The notes under the pieces were generated by a model. That model did no database searches. It saw only the letters and a program-made list of their open reading frames with translations, and was not told the origin of the DNA. From assembly GCF_030272615.1 (NCBI RefSeq), contig NC_081413.1:143245976-143309975 (forward strand): a DNA stretch of 64,000 nucleotides, written 5' to 3'. Source of the DNA: Cryptomeria japonica. Taxonomy: Eukaryota > Streptophyta > Pinopsida > Cupressales > Cupressaceae. This document shows, in pieces, positions 12,270 to 24,103 of the stretch (the stretch's first letter is position 1; each line of letters opens with the position of its first letter). Both the position numbers and the translations under genes were made by a program.

Positions 12270-13277
12270 TTTTCATCATCATATTGAAGCTTTGAAGATA
12301 TTTAAGAATAATAGGAGATCACCAATTGTTGATAGTCTTGTACCTCTCCCTTGCGGTTTGGTATGGTTTCATGTTATTTTCATATCTTTATATGAGTTTC
12401 ACAACACTAGTTTTCAAATCTACATTATTGCTTTAGATCCATTATTACATTTTTTATTTGAAGCATTCTCATTTACATTATTTTCATTTAGGGTTTATAC
12501 TCAACATAGGTTAGAACTCTAATTTTGCATTCTAACTCATTAGGATCTTATAAACACATGAGATTCTAAGACACACACATTTCAATATTTTATTGGCTAT
12601 TTGTGTAGGTGGAAATAACCAAAACAAGGGGTTTGACTAAGGCAAAACCCTATATAGCCACCCAAACACCATTTTCAAGTTACAGGTGTAGGTATAGGAA
12701 TTTGACGGAGCAGAGAGCTTCAGGAAAGCCTGAACTTGGAGGTACAGTCTCAGACCCAGGAACAAGCCCCAAATCCTTAGAATCAAGGTTCTTAGTGCCC
12801 TAGTCTAGAACCAGAACACCCAACGCTCTGGTCCTTTGTATTTTTGGGTATTCTATGGCAATTCAACATCTTAGAGTCTTAGCTGGCAGATTTCAAAGTT
12901 TTAGATCAACATAGTAACTGGGACCAAGGAGCCAATGCCCTATTCTGGCTTAATTCAGCTCAGTTTTTGGTGATAGGTGCATATCTGATTTTTATTTCTT
13001 GTTTTATAGTTCATCTAATTTTTAGTTCTGCATTTCTTTATTATTTTAGTTTACATCATTACTTTTGTTCATCTTCCTAGCTTAGTTTATCATTTGTTAA
13101 CATTTAACTCATCTCCTCTTCATATCAATAAAGTAATACAAACCCTAAAGATATTCCTTGACTCTCTTTTACAAGAGTTAGTCAAAGTGAATCATCTCCT
13201 TAGGCTCTTTCGTATTCCAATGTGTGAATGAGAGTGGTATTAGATCTTAGTTTACCCAATTCCATTTTCACGCTACA
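12270..13277 (+). repeat. 5' LTR of the Tat-like element (3' two-thirds)
   Basis: The sequence aligns along its length with 24739-25710. Shared landmarks are GAAGCTTTGAAGATATT, AATAATAGGAGATCACC, CTTGTACCTCTCCCTT, GGGGTTTGACTAAGGCA and CCCTAAAGATAT. It ends CACGCTACA at 13277, directly before the primer site. Its missing first part lies to the left of the inserted copia element, outside the window. Confidence 0.82.
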
Positions 13278-13295
13278 CATTTTGGTGAACCCAAC
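13278..13295 (+). other. Probable primer-binding site of the Tat-like element
   Basis: CATTTTGGTGAACCCAAC follows the LTR end CTACA directly, in the position of a tRNA primer site. The tRNA is not identified from sequence alone. Confidence 0.6.
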
Positions 13296-13498
13296 CTTCT
13301 TACATTTGTATTTTTTTACTAGATCTTGTTATTGCATGTTTCTTTTTTTGTCAAAAACATAAAAAATCTCAAAAATATTATTATATGCATTGTGTGTTCA
13401 TTTTTTAAACATATAACTCATGCACTTTTATGCTTACATTTAGTTAATCACATAATTGCTTCATTGCTTAGACATTTAGTTTACCTTCTTTACTGGCA

Positions 13499-13740
13499 TT
13501 GTTTCTTTCATTTCATTTTGTAAAAACAAAGGACATTTTTAAATATTTTCATTCCAAAAAAAAAAATTGGGTCTTGCCCCAAACCCCATTCCATTTCGTC
13601 AATTCTACGATGATACATCGACCTTCGATTGACTTGTCTTTGCATCATGATAGTTACTTAGACCTTATGACTCTTCACCCCTTTCCTAAAGATCCTACTA
13701 AGGACATTTTATGGACAGAGGATGATTTCAATAACACGTG
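13499..13740 (+). pseudogene. Start of the Tat-like gag/polyprotein ORF
   Basis: An open frame includes MIHRPSIDLSLHHDSYLDL, HPFPKDPTKDILWTEDDF and NNTC, and ends where an inserted element begins. The last codons (ACG TGT) are matched by ACA TGT at 19892-19897, after which the same kind of aspartate-, serine- and proline-rich frame resumes. This is therefore the 5' piece of the ORF at 19892-22791. Its function is presumed structural (gag) from position only. Confidence 0.6.
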
Positions 13741-13889
13741 TTACCCCATTATTATCTTGATAGTAAAAGTCTTTGTCTTGAGAAAAATAAAGTGTCATTA
13801 ATGTTGCCTCCCATATTTGACTTGATCCATCCTTGGCTATGTACCTTTCTCTTTGCGATTCACTTTTTTTGTCCCAATGAACCCGTATA

Positions 13890-14190
13890 TTGAACCTGTG
13901 TCTTGGTTCAAGTTTCAAGGTTCAACCGGTACCTTTGTGTGTGTTGTGGCTTTGTTTTGTTGTTAAGTGGGCGAGTGTCAATGTATTAAGTCATCTTTGA
14001 GCTTGAACCTTTGAACCATTCTTAATGTGGTTCAAGGTTCAAAGTTCAAGGTCCTCCTTTATGTTTGTCTAAAGTCTTTGCTCATTCACAGTTTGGTTGT
14101 GTTGAGCTGCAAGGTGGAAGTCCTTTTGTTCTCTCATGATTGAACTTGAACCATTGAACTTCTTGTTAAATGGTTCATAGTTCAAAAGTT
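13890..14190. repeat. Cluster of inverted TTGAACC/GGTTCAA words
   Basis: The words GAACC, TTGAAC and GGTTCAA recur in both orientations at about 13895-13925, 14000-14050 and 14145-14185. They could form local stem-loops in the 5' region of the inserted element. Confidence 0.6.
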
Positions 14191-14837
14191 CATTTCAAGT
14201 TGGCTCCGAAAAAATTAATAAAGAAAAGGTGGCACAGCAAAAGGAATATTCTGAGCATATCATGTTTTAAAATTATAATTATGAAAAGAAAACATGAAAA
14301 CTCAAGCCATTTGTGTGGAGTTCATATGTAATAAAGAAATTTGTCAGAATCCCATCAAATCATGGGTTATCTCACATGCTTGAATAAGTTGTTATGAGGT
14401 GTGCATACGTATTATTCAGTTTTTTTGCCTCTCAATGTGTAAGTTTTCAAATTGTGAAATTAGTAGTTGTTATTGTTGGAGAAGCAAAGGGCATTGAAGG
14501 TAATTTAGCTCCATACTTCTGAGGGTTACATAGATTTAAAGGTGGCAACGGGTGAGCTTTGATAATTTCGTCTCCGCTGTGTTACTAGCTCAGAAAGTCA
14601 GTATAGTAAAATTCTTTATTTTGGAATAGAATTTTGTCCTTTCTAGAAATTTTTTGATGAATGCAAAAGTGTCCATCATGAGGCTGACTCTTCCAAAGCT
14701 TGGTCGTGCATCATGCTTAGTTAGTGCACTTCTGAAACTGGGTGACACTTCTTTAGTCCAAGTTGACTTAGGAAATTTTTTGAAAAGAGCTAGAAACCCT
14801 AAGGCTAACTCAATGATGGAGAATTGTTAAAAGTGGC

Positions 14838-15923
14838 TTGATTGAAGCTTTTGCATTCCCAACTACCGCCCCTTGCCCAGAATTGGTGATAGCATGTATG
14901 AACAGGTACGATGCAGGCAATAGGTGCATTAGGACCAGCAGTGGTGAATTGTTAGTAAAAATCAACAAGGAAATAGTGATGGCCACAATTGGAATTCCTC
15001 AGAAGGAGCCGTATGAAGATTGTTCCATTAATACTTCATATGCATTCTTCTATGAGAAGAAAAGCACCTACAAGAGCATCATTGCTAGTAATTGGCTCCT
15101 AAAAGTTCAGAAAGGGGGGTTCCTGATTACCCAAACCTCTTACAAGAGAGCATTTCATAATGAAGGTGCAAGATATTGTGATTTTGTTAAACAGACAAAA
15201 GGAAATCACATTCTTTCTACTAGGAGGACTAGATGTATTTTTACATTTAGTTATTGTTGGCTGGTGAAAAATATCTTGACTGGGTACAGGTTATTATTGA
15301 AAGGACTCATGAGGGTTTGAGTAATTTTGTTGGAATGTCTAGTTTTTACATGTCTTCATATCTATTTTATATTCTAGCTTTTACCAAAGAGTGGCAAGGG
15401 CTACATCATGAGACTTGGGTGAATGGCATGAAGGTTTACAATTATTATCCACATCTGCAACAATAGAGATATGTCGAAAACGTTACAAGACAGAATGATG
15501 TTTTCGCAGGCAAACTTGTCTTTGAACTACATGGAGACACAAACAAAAGAATTTCAACCGAAGCCATGGAGCTAGTTAGTATATATGGAAGCTAATTTAT
15601 TCAATTTCCTAGATTTACCTACATCATAGTAGGGGGCTTTGAAGGTGAACCATTCAAATTGCCCAGGTATGCCCTCGATAGCTATATGCTTATTGAAGTT
15701 TGTAGACAACTTGCCCACATTGATAAAAAGTTAGGGGCGAAGAGTAAATTTGGAGTAGCCTTCCCAATTGAACTTGGATATTATAGTTTCAAATCTATTT
15801 CTAATGCTTTGAACCTAGAATTAGAGTTGAAGAAACTAAATTTACAACCCTACATTGCCCAACGTAAGTTTGATATTAGAGGCTATGTTGTGAAACATTT
15901 AAATGTTGATGCAAATTTCTTTC
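14838..15923 (+). pseudogene. Plant-mobile-domain-like ORF, first part
   Basis: The frame opens MIEAFAFPTTAPCPELVIACMNRYD (first residues approximate the true start). It contains SGELLVKINKEIVMATIGIP, which has the layout of the plant mobile domain signature: a G-E, a hydrophobic strand, E-V/I, then L/I-G-L/I-P. A frameshift occurs near 15255, after which VQVIIERTHEGLSNFVGMSSF and LPRYALDSYMLIEVCRQLAHI continue, with stops at 15465 and 15594. The right end FF meets the solo LTR, and HEPQLEDYWENF resumes at 17148. Plant mobile domains are known in MULE and Ty3/gypsy elements; the assignment here is by pattern only. Confidence 0.55.
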
Positions 15924-17144
15924 TGTAGCATCCTAAAATTGTGACACTTGCAATTTCGACTGCATTTCGATCTTCACGATGGCGACGCAACACGCAACCT
16001 GAATGGAGACCCCGAAGCTTGCTCACGACACCAAAAACTGCATTTTTCAAGTACCCTGGCCTGAACCTCCTTGCACCCTGCTGTCCCGGGAGGTGGGACT
16101 AGAGCGCCCAGCACCCTGGTCCCTCAGGACCAGGGCGCCCAGCGCCCTGGTCCCTGGGTCCTATTTTGGGCCCGATCTCCTAAGGGGTCTCGGGTCTTTT
16201 TGTTTGCAATTTGGAAATTATCATTTCCTGGTCGGCCTAAGGTCAGGAAAATCAGTCTATCAGCCCTAAATGACAAGTATATAAACTACATTTTCCTCTT
16301 TCATTCGATATGATGGAAAAGGCGTGGAAACTATACTCAAGCATTCAAGCATTCAAGCATTCCTTCAAGCAATTGATCATTTCAAGTCTCCATTCAAGGC
16401 TAAGTGTTGCATTCAAGACAAGGATTCAACCATTGAAGAGGAGATCACATACTACTACAACATACAACATACAACATCTAAACCTTCGCACATAAGGATA
16501 CAAACATCCTTAGAACAAGGTATTAGTACTTGTTTTACAGTCATTTACATTTACAGCTCTTGCTCATTTCTTGGTTAATTCCAAAACCGGGGTTTGACCT
16601 AAAGGCAAACCCCTAATCCCTAACCCCCCAATCATCTTTGCTTTTCTGTGTGTAGGTTGCAGGTACGCAGCTGAAATTGAAGATCTGGAATCCTTGTGCA
16701 GAGACGAACAGATCCCCCTTCGTTTCGCGGATTTTTTGGAGGACCGTGGCACCGGGCGCCATCGTCCCGACAACTTTTGCTCAAATTTGCAGGACAGCGC
16801 CGTATCGACATTTTACTGCTAATTCCAGGTCCGCAGCTTCATACTGTATTCCTATCTTAGTTTATAAGCGAATCTTTGTCACTTTCTATGCATTCCTAGC
16901 TTAATTCTCCTATGCACATTCTTTACAAAAGAGGGTAGCCTTGCTTTCTTAGCCCTTGAAACTCATTTAGCATCCAATCTTGCATTGCGTGGGATTGGAT
17001 CTTGTGGGTTTCAACCCCTCTTTTGAATGTAAAGTCTCCCCCCTAAGTGAAAACCATCGAATCCTAGCGAACCTCCCTTCTCTCTCCTTGGAGTTGGAAG
17101 AGGGGAGAGCAACTAGGGTTCGATCGCGATTTTTCCACTTTACA
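15924..17144 (+). mobile_element. Solo LTR (TGTAGCATCC family) with perfect target duplication CTTTC
   Basis: CTTTC stands at 15919-15923 and 17145-17149. The insert starts TGTAGCATCC and ends CCACTTTACA. Removing it with one CTTTC restores an uninterrupted frame across the junction (ANFFHEPQLEDYW). The 1221-bp LTR shares GGGGTTTGACC, GGCAAACCCC and GTAGGTTGCAGGT with the Tat-like LTRs. It holds a GC-rich block of GCGCCCAGC/CCCTGGTCC words (16090-16170) like the corresponding block in LTRs at 12770-12830, 25220-25310 and 59500-59640. No internal sequence remains. Confidence 0.93.
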
Positions 17145-18940
17145 CTTTCATGAACCCCAATTAGAAGACTATTGGGAAAATTTTTGTGATGAATTTGAAG
17201 TTAGAAGGAGATTGTGGTCATGGTTCACTTTGCAGAAGATTGTTACAATGAGATTGCCAATAAATGTTGTAGGATTACGAGAAGAAGAGGGGGAAGATGT
17301 GTTAGACCCTGAATTTAATGTAAAGGTTCAAGGGCAACCCATCCCTGAAATTGATTGGGACAGGAGAGAAGAAGAAAGTATCCAAGCCAAGTCCTTCAAT
17401 GTTATAAGGAGAATGGAGAAGTGGTTGAGGGACCGCAAATTTAGAAAGGAGCCAATCATTACTCCTAAAGAGATAACAGTTGGTCCACTTCATGCTGCAA
17501 AATAAATTCCCACTTCCTCCTCTAATGTAATTATAGCTATTGCAGGTGCCACAAGGCTGAAAGTTAGAAAATTTCAAACCAAGAGGTCAAAGAAATCCAC
17601 ATTGAGCTCCTTAATGGTTCGAGTCACCCGTTCTAGGAGCAGAAAGAGAAACTGAGAACCAACAACGGACCAAATTGTTGTGGACCTAGATTCAAGCGAG
17701 GAAACCTAGGTGGCCATGGATGAGAAAGTGTCAAATAATCCTCTAGCTCAGGATGTGGATAGAGAGAAAGAATTTAAAGAAAATCAAGACCCAATGAGCA
17801 CCATGATTGTTGTTGATCTACCTGATTATCAGACACCTCCACCCAAAGAATCTTCCAGTGTTTCTTGATGGCTTGGATCTTCTATTGGCAAGAAACATAG
17901 TGTGGTTCCTATTACCATTCCCATGGAAGATATGGTTAGTAAGTATCTTGGGAAAATATCCAAACCCAAAAAGCTTAAAACAGAGGCTATGATGGAGGTC
18001 GATGATGACACAGGGCACTAGGTAGAAGAAGTGGCAAAGCCTATCTCAGATAGACCTAGAGAATGCCACTGAAAAAGATTTTGTTGTTGAGAAAATTGAT
18101 CTAGGAGTTGCTTCCTGATCAATGGATGTCGAACATTTGGAATCCTCCACCAAAAGAATGTTATCCAGAACCTGGAAGGATGAGAAGGACAAGCAGGAAT
18201 TGAAACAGGTTGTTACACAAATGGTAGAATATATCAATTCCATACATCACTCGAGTCATCAGCCTCTGTTGCAGATGTCATTGTCTTTTGATCCTAAATC
18301 AACAGTAAACCAGAAGCTATTGGATCGGGTTCAAAGAAGTCATATGATAGATGCATTTTTTTATGAATGGCTTGACTCCATAGTAAAACAAGGCACAGAT
18401 TACATTGCTATCTTAATCAAGGTGTATGAGAATTCTATAACTGTGAGTAAAGAGTTGGATTTAGAAGCTACATCATGGGACAAAGAAAGAAATAAATGGG
18501 TAGCAGCACAAATGAATGATGTACAAAAATTTAGGATCATGAAATTTCTTGTCGAGAATCCTCTGGATAACTTGGATGATAATGTATTGTATGTATCAAA
18601 GAAAAATGTTGAATGGATAAATTCAATCATCAAACAAGATCACAAAGAATCCATCAAAATATTAAAAGGATTGAAAGAGCTCATCAATATGATGTAGAAA
18701 GATTTGAAGTGCATCGATATACAACTCCTGAAAGATGATGGATAGACAATCGAGCATGCATTAGACATGGTCAAAACTTTGAAGGAGAGAGTGCATCTCG
18801 TTAAAGAAACAAAATCTCTAACTACGGATGACTTATCCAAAGTGGCTAGGATTGAGTCAATTAAAGCAATTTGCTTTGATCGCCTGGAAGCGCATAAAAT
18901 AAAATTCATGCAAGTAAACATGAATAAAGAAGTCTAGAAA
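17145..18940 (+). pseudogene. Plant-mobile-domain-like ORF, second part
   Basis: It continues directly from the ORF before the solo LTR: EDYWENFCDEFEVRRR, RLPINVVGLREEEGEDVLD and FRKEPIITPKEITVGP. A stop follows at 17503, then a basic stretch (RSRSRKRN), an acidic linker, and a helical region at 18122-18697 (MDVEHLESSTKRMLSRTWKD ... LKELINMM). Charged helical sequence runs on to about 18940. Stops are TAG or TGA, mostly one transition from sense codons. The complete product would exceed 1000 residues. Function is unknown. The C-terminal helices suggest a coiled-coil or structural protein. Confidence 0.5.
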
Positions 18941-19891
18941 CAACGCATTCTACATATTGTGCTCTCTCATTATTAGGTCATCCTCAACTTCTCAATGGCA
19001 CACTTGGAGTAGCAGAATGTATGTGGCACTGCGGCAAAATATGATAAACCAGTCGTTTCCTCTACCATGTTGGAATCTTGATCGAGTTGTCAATGAGCTG
19101 TCATTCAGTTTGTAGCTCTTGGTCATTTAAGTTTTATTCAATTTTAAACAAGATAGTTTCTTTAATGCTAGGATAGAGTTTAAAAAAAGAACTTTGGTTA
19201 CTTCAAAAAACTGAGCCTGGAGGCTATTTATGTAATTAAGCAAGCTTTTATGTAGGTCCAAATTTTTTTGAATTAGATTACCAGATTTATTTTTCTTTTG
19301 GAATTTTCAGTGAAGGTATTTTATCTGTGAATGAAATGATATATTTTGCATAGCCTTCAAATCTGTGTGTTTGAATGAAAGAACAAATCTCTGTTGGGAT
19401 ATATGTTTGTGTGTAGAATATTTTACTTCTTTGATTATCCTCTTATTATAAGTTTGTGAATTCATTTGATAAATGAAATTAGTTGTTTGTTGTTTGTTTG
19501 GATGTTATGATCCCCCTTTTCTTTTGAGGCATGATTGAGTCTCTATCAAATTCCATAATACATTGAACACACTTTGTAAAGTTAGTTTTATAAGAGTGAA
19601 GTATTTGAAGTTCAAGTTTGTGGGCTTTACATTATGAATAATTGTTTTGTAGCATTCATATTGCATTGACAAATGGATGTGAAAATTTTTCTCACTTTTT
19701 GGTTAAAAGTGCATTTCTTTGTGATTACTCTGCATAAAAATTCATTGAATATCATATGGGGAGTTGTACCCTTATGCAAAGGGTAAACCAATAATCGGTT
19801 CACCCAACTGTTGGTTTCTTTTTCTTTTTAGCAGGGGTATGCATAAGTCATTATAAAAAAAAATAGAGAAAGGCAAATCTGTTAACCAACA
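18941..19891 (+). other. Non-coding 3' part of the inserted element
   Basis: There is no credible gene. The sequence is T-rich with TTTGTGTG-like words and ends GTTAACCAACA before the host ORF resumes. It probably holds the 3' untranslated part and terminus of the 13741-19891 element. Confidence 0.4.
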
Positions 19892-21110
19892 ACATGTATT
19901 AATGCTCTTCCTTCTAAAGATTAAGCATTGATAAATAGTGCTATTCCCTCTCCCAAAATAGTCCCTACCCATGAGGACACCATAGTGCAAGGAGGTATGT
20001 CTAACACTTCTCTCAATGATCTCCCTATTTGGGATGAACCATTAGATGATGATGTTGATTATTCTCTTAATTTGTCCCTTCCTTGTGAGAGTATCCTAGT
20101 CAAAGAGGATGATATTATGGTAAAAGAAGGTGATATGATTACAATCCCCTTGATAACACCTCACCTTCTATTCATTTCAATAATCTTCCCTCTAAAGATG
20201 AAGCATTTCCCTCTCCCCAACTTGGCTTTACTCATGAGTATACCCTAGTTCAAGAAGAGTTTATTAATATTTCTTTCAAAGATCTCCCTCTCAAGGATGA
20301 AGCTTTGAATAATGGTGTTGATCCTTCTCCCAGAGAGTATCTCTCCCATGTGGGTACTTGGGTAATAGAGGATGTTATGATGGCTACCTTTCCTACTAAC
20401 ACTACACCTTCTTTAAATACTCTTCCTTCTAGGGATGAAATATTAATTACTAATGATAATGCCTCTCCCAACATTGATCAATAATTCCCTTTATAGAAAT
20501 GATGTTGATCCTTCTCCTAAAATATACACCCCTTGTAAGGATACTTTGGAACAAGAGAATAATCTTAGGTTACAAGGATTCAATATCAATAACAATACCC
20601 TCTATGAGGATGTCCCTTTCATTCAATCTAAAGAAAATCCTACTCATAAAGAAATTTTTAAGGGTGATAATCCTCTTTATGAGCCACTTGATGATTTCAA
20701 CTCTACTATACCTTCCTCACATGTTCCCAAACCATCTTCGATCAATATGATACATGTGAATGATTATGAAACACCTAATAAACCCCTCTTCACATTTCAA
20801 GGTGCTAATCCTTCTCCAAATTCTCAACCTTGTAACAAGCCTCTCTTTGTAGTTCAAGGTGGTTATAGTAATGATACCTTTTACACTGCTAACAAACCAA
20901 TTATTAATGTGCAAGGAGGATATCCCACTAAGAGTCCTTATGAGTATTGTAAATAGATTACTCGAGAAAGATATAATTTAGTTTCCCACACATATAATAC
21001 GTGAACCAATAGGCAACTTAATCCTCCTTCGGTTATTCCTTCTTCACTTCCTACTCCTCAACCTATTCTTCCACCAACACCTTCTATCTCACAAACTCTG
21101 GGTAAAGAGT
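19892..21110 (+). pseudogene. Tat-like polyprotein, low-complexity N-terminal part
   Basis: The frame reads with D/E, S, P, L-rich repeats in which the motif L-P-S/L-K/R-D-E recurs (near 19905, 20190, 20290, 20430) with S/F-P-S-P and T-H/C-E-D. It resumes the ORF started at 13499 (junction NNTC/INALPSKD). TAG and TAA stops and frameshifts split it, and ORF 20453-20956 is one open piece. No gag domain can be recognised. The upstream position relative to a protease is all that suggests a gag or linker role. Confidence 0.5.
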
Positions 21111-21159
21111 AGATGATCTTATTGAATAACTTAAAACTACTTCTGCCAAGGTATCTCTT

Positions 21160-21680
21160 TTGGATTTGATTCAAACTTCATCAACATATAATAAAATATT
21201 ACAAGATTCTTTAAAGAACTTAGATGTCCCACCTACAATGACACCTAATAACATGGCTTCTCTGATTCATCCTATGAAAGAATCTAATTCTCAAAATGTA
21301 ATCACACAAGATGAGTTACCCTCCCATGACATCCAACATCAATATGATCCTCTTATGATTTTTGATATTATTAATGGTAAATATATAAAAAGAACCTTAG
21401 TGGACAATGGATTTGGCCTTAATATTTGTAGCGTCAATTTATTGCATAGAAGGAGGGTCATTCTATTCAACCCGATTCCCTTACTATTTGTGGCTTTGAC
21501 AATATTGCTAAACAATCTTTAGGTAATATAACCTTTCCTATTAAGATGGGACCTATTATTTTACCTACACCTATTCATTTCATTCCTGATAAGCTTACTT
21601 ATAATCTTCTATTAGGGAGACTGTGGCTTCATTGTATTCAATTTGTTCCTTCTACTTTGCATAGGTAACTTAAGTTCATC
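21160..21680 (+). pseudogene. Ty3/gypsy aspartic protease domain
   Basis: The frame contains RTLVDNGFGLNICSVNLL, corresponding to the usual L-V-D-S-G-S-A-L-N motif with the catalytic D-S-G now D-N-G. After a one-base frameshift near 21460 comes the hydrophobic strand GNITFPIKMGPIILPTPIHF. The conserved flap and second half end in YNLLLGRLWLH, where Y-x-x-L-L-G-R-P-W is usual. These are protease signatures of plant Tat-type Ty3/gypsy polyproteins. The domain is frameshifted and lacks a normal active site. Confidence 0.75.
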
Positions 21681-21879
21681 TATAATAATAAGATGTATAA
21701 TTTGTTTGTTGATACTAATTTACAAGTCTTGTTGCAAAGCTCATCTTCTCAACTACTTCTATTTCTTCTTCAAATACTCCTACATCTAAGGTACACCTAC
21801 TTCCTTGAGTACTCCTGACTCTTCTTTCACTCACACCAAATCACCACCTTCTCCTGAAGATACTTCTTCACCAAAATAA

Positions 21880-22791
21880 GTGCTCTTGGGTGATGATTGG
21901 GGGTCTTTAGATTTTACACCATCTCCTCCTAAAGATACTTCCTCTAAGAAAGTACTCTTAGAAGATGATTCGTGGTCCTTAGATTTTACACCTACCTTTA
22001 TAGGAGAATATAAAATCCCCCCAAGAGAGCCTAAGACTAAAAATATGGATGATATGGTGGAAACTAAAAAACAAACTACTTTGTCTAAAAAACTTAGTAA
22101 CCATTTTGTAGATTTTTCTAATTCAAACAATTCTCCAAAATCTCCTTCTTATTCATCTAATTATGACATTGAGACTTATGAGGCCCCACCATCTCTTTCT
22201 GATATGGCATCCCTGTATGGTCTAGGTTTTCAGATTTTATCTAAGAGTGGATATAATGGCAATGGTTGTTGTGTAAATGAGAAAGGGATCAAGGTTCCTT
22301 TAGAAAACAACATACGTGAAGCTTCATATGGACTTGGATATAATCCTTCCAAGCCCACGAAAGAATCTAAAAGACCATCTCTTAATGTGAATGCTATATT
22401 TAATAGTGATGATGACTTCATCTCTTTTAAATCATCCTTTGCATCTCTCAACATTAATCCCACTCATAAGGAAATTATGGTGATTGGCAAGTCTCTTTAT
22501 GAATCTCCCTGGCAAGAAATTGACAATCCCACTTATGAGGCTTTACCTTATATTCATACCTTGTTTTATAGAAATAAGGCCCTAATGAATTATACTTGTC
22601 CCTTTCCTAAGGTTTATTGTATGTATGAGGAAATTTGTGTACGAGAGGAGCATGACTTAGAGGCCTATTCTTCTACTAGAGACTATTTTCTTGATCAAGA
22701 CATTTCAATACTTATCATCTCATACATGTTTTTTCTCTCATTCATTGTAGATAATTTAACTTGTCGTATTCAAATTCTTCATCTAATTTAA
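21880..22791 (+). pseudogene. G-patch-like module downstream of the protease
   Basis: A 303-residue open frame has an acidic, serine-rich first third. Then comes ASLYGLGFQILSKSGYNGNG, a short gap, GIKVPLENNIREASYGLGY, matching the G-patch spacing of plant Tat/Ogre polyproteins between protease and reverse transcriptase. The frame ends near 22790 without any RT motif, and the next recognisable signal is the polypurine tract at 24088. The element is therefore non-autonomous or has lost its pol. Confidence 0.65.
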
Positions 22792-24087
22792 CATATATTT
22801 AAATAACATTAGTGGCTATTATTTTTCTCTTTACCATGTGACATTGGTAGCCTACCTATTGGGGGCTCATTGTCATTCATGATAGCATGTAATCATACTT
22901 TGGAAGCAACATAATAGCCTTTTTTTGTCTCTTGTCTTTATGTATGGGGGAAAGAATGATTTCAACCATCTCCACTTTTGAAGATTAAAAAGTTTCTTTT
23001 TGTGAAGTAGTGTCTTCTATAAGGATTTCTTATTTATCATGGAGTTGTATATCCCTATTGAGGATCTCCTTCCTCTTAATGGAACAAGTATCCTTGATGA
23101 GGATCTTAAGCACATATCCTTAATTGGGACCTCTTCCTTAGTGTTGGAAGTCTATAATAATTCATCAAATCATTTTCTTCATTTAGTGGTATCTTTTATA
23201 ATGAACCCTTCTATGTTGTGAATGTGATTTTATAAATGATCCATGATTGATGTCCTTGACTCTATGCTTGGGGGGAAGGGTGATATTTAGATCCTCTCTC
23301 TCTCTTTTCCAATGATTCACCTTCCCTTTGTTGAGTTGCATTTTTAATTTGATGTCATTTCTTGCATAGAATATGTGTTCATTATTTATGACACATCTCT
23401 ACTTAGAATGATACATCTTTCATGAATAATCTATCCATAGTGAAAGTGTGTAGTCCTTCATTAAGAATCCACTTTTTCCAAAATAATGGAGAAGGTGTGT
23501 ATTCTAATTTTTATCCTCCTCTTTTTCAAGATGTGACCTTTATCAAATATTCCCTCTATTCTTGAAGGTGGATGTCTTTAGATAATGATCACTTCCTTCT
23601 ATTCACAATTTAAAAGGTGATTCTTTTCCAGACCCTGATTCTACATTTTCCCCTTAATCTTCCATATTGTGTTAGAGAGCTCCAATTCTCGCACTCTTTG
23701 TTGTGTTGGAATTGTGGCTTAGTTTTCTTTCTTACCAAATGTTCCTTGACTTGGTTTTATCTTGTATCAAACCTTGTTGTGAGCATTTATCGTCAATTTT
23801 CTTTCACAATTCGATGTGGTAAACATGATCTACCATGTTTCAACTCACTAATTAACAAGTTGAAACAAGGGACATATAGCTACCCTTGAATTTCATCATT
23901 CCTTAGTAAGAATTTAGGTGATTTTGTGATTTTATCTAACAATGTGGTTTTGTAGGATGTGGTTCCTAATAGTGTATTGTAGATATCGTTGGGGGCATCA
24001 TTCGATACCTTATGGATATATCCTTTTTCATGAATGTTTACTTTTATGTACTTTAGCTTGCATGTGCACATAGTGTCATATGATCAC
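22792..24087 (+). other. Non-coding 3' internal region of the Tat-like element
   Basis: There is no pol domain and no credible ORF above about 90 residues. Purine runs TATGGGGGAAAG (near 22945) and TTGGGGGGAAGGG (near 23270) are possible extra polypurine tracts. The remainder is CT-rich with repeated CTTCCTTCT-type words. A loosely similar sequence, on the opposite strand, occupies 59770-61540. Confidence 0.5.
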
Positions 24088-24103
24088 TAAAGTCAAGGCT
24101 AAA
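24088..24103 (+). other. Polypurine tract of the Tat-like element
   Basis: TAAAGTCAAGGCTAAA precedes the 3' LTR. The same layout, AAAGTGTGGGCTAAA, precedes the related minus-strand LTR starting at 59752, so this primer of plus-strand synthesis is conserved in two family members. Confidence 0.75.

Larger units (their letters stand above)
13741..19891 (+). mobile_element. Insertion carrying a long plant-mobile-domain-like ORF
   Basis: The insert is bounded by similar hexamers ACGTGT and ACATGT in the host frame, which suggests a target duplication of about five bases (ACGTG/ACATG). The left end reads TTACCCC or TGTTACCCC depending on the junction; the right end is CCAACA. No reverse transcriptase, integrase or transposase was found. 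Direct terminal repeats are not obvious, so the class is unresolved. The left 900 bases hold repeated TTGAACC/GGTTCAA words (13890-14190). The element's ORF is split by the solo LTR at 15924-17144. Confidence 0.55.
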
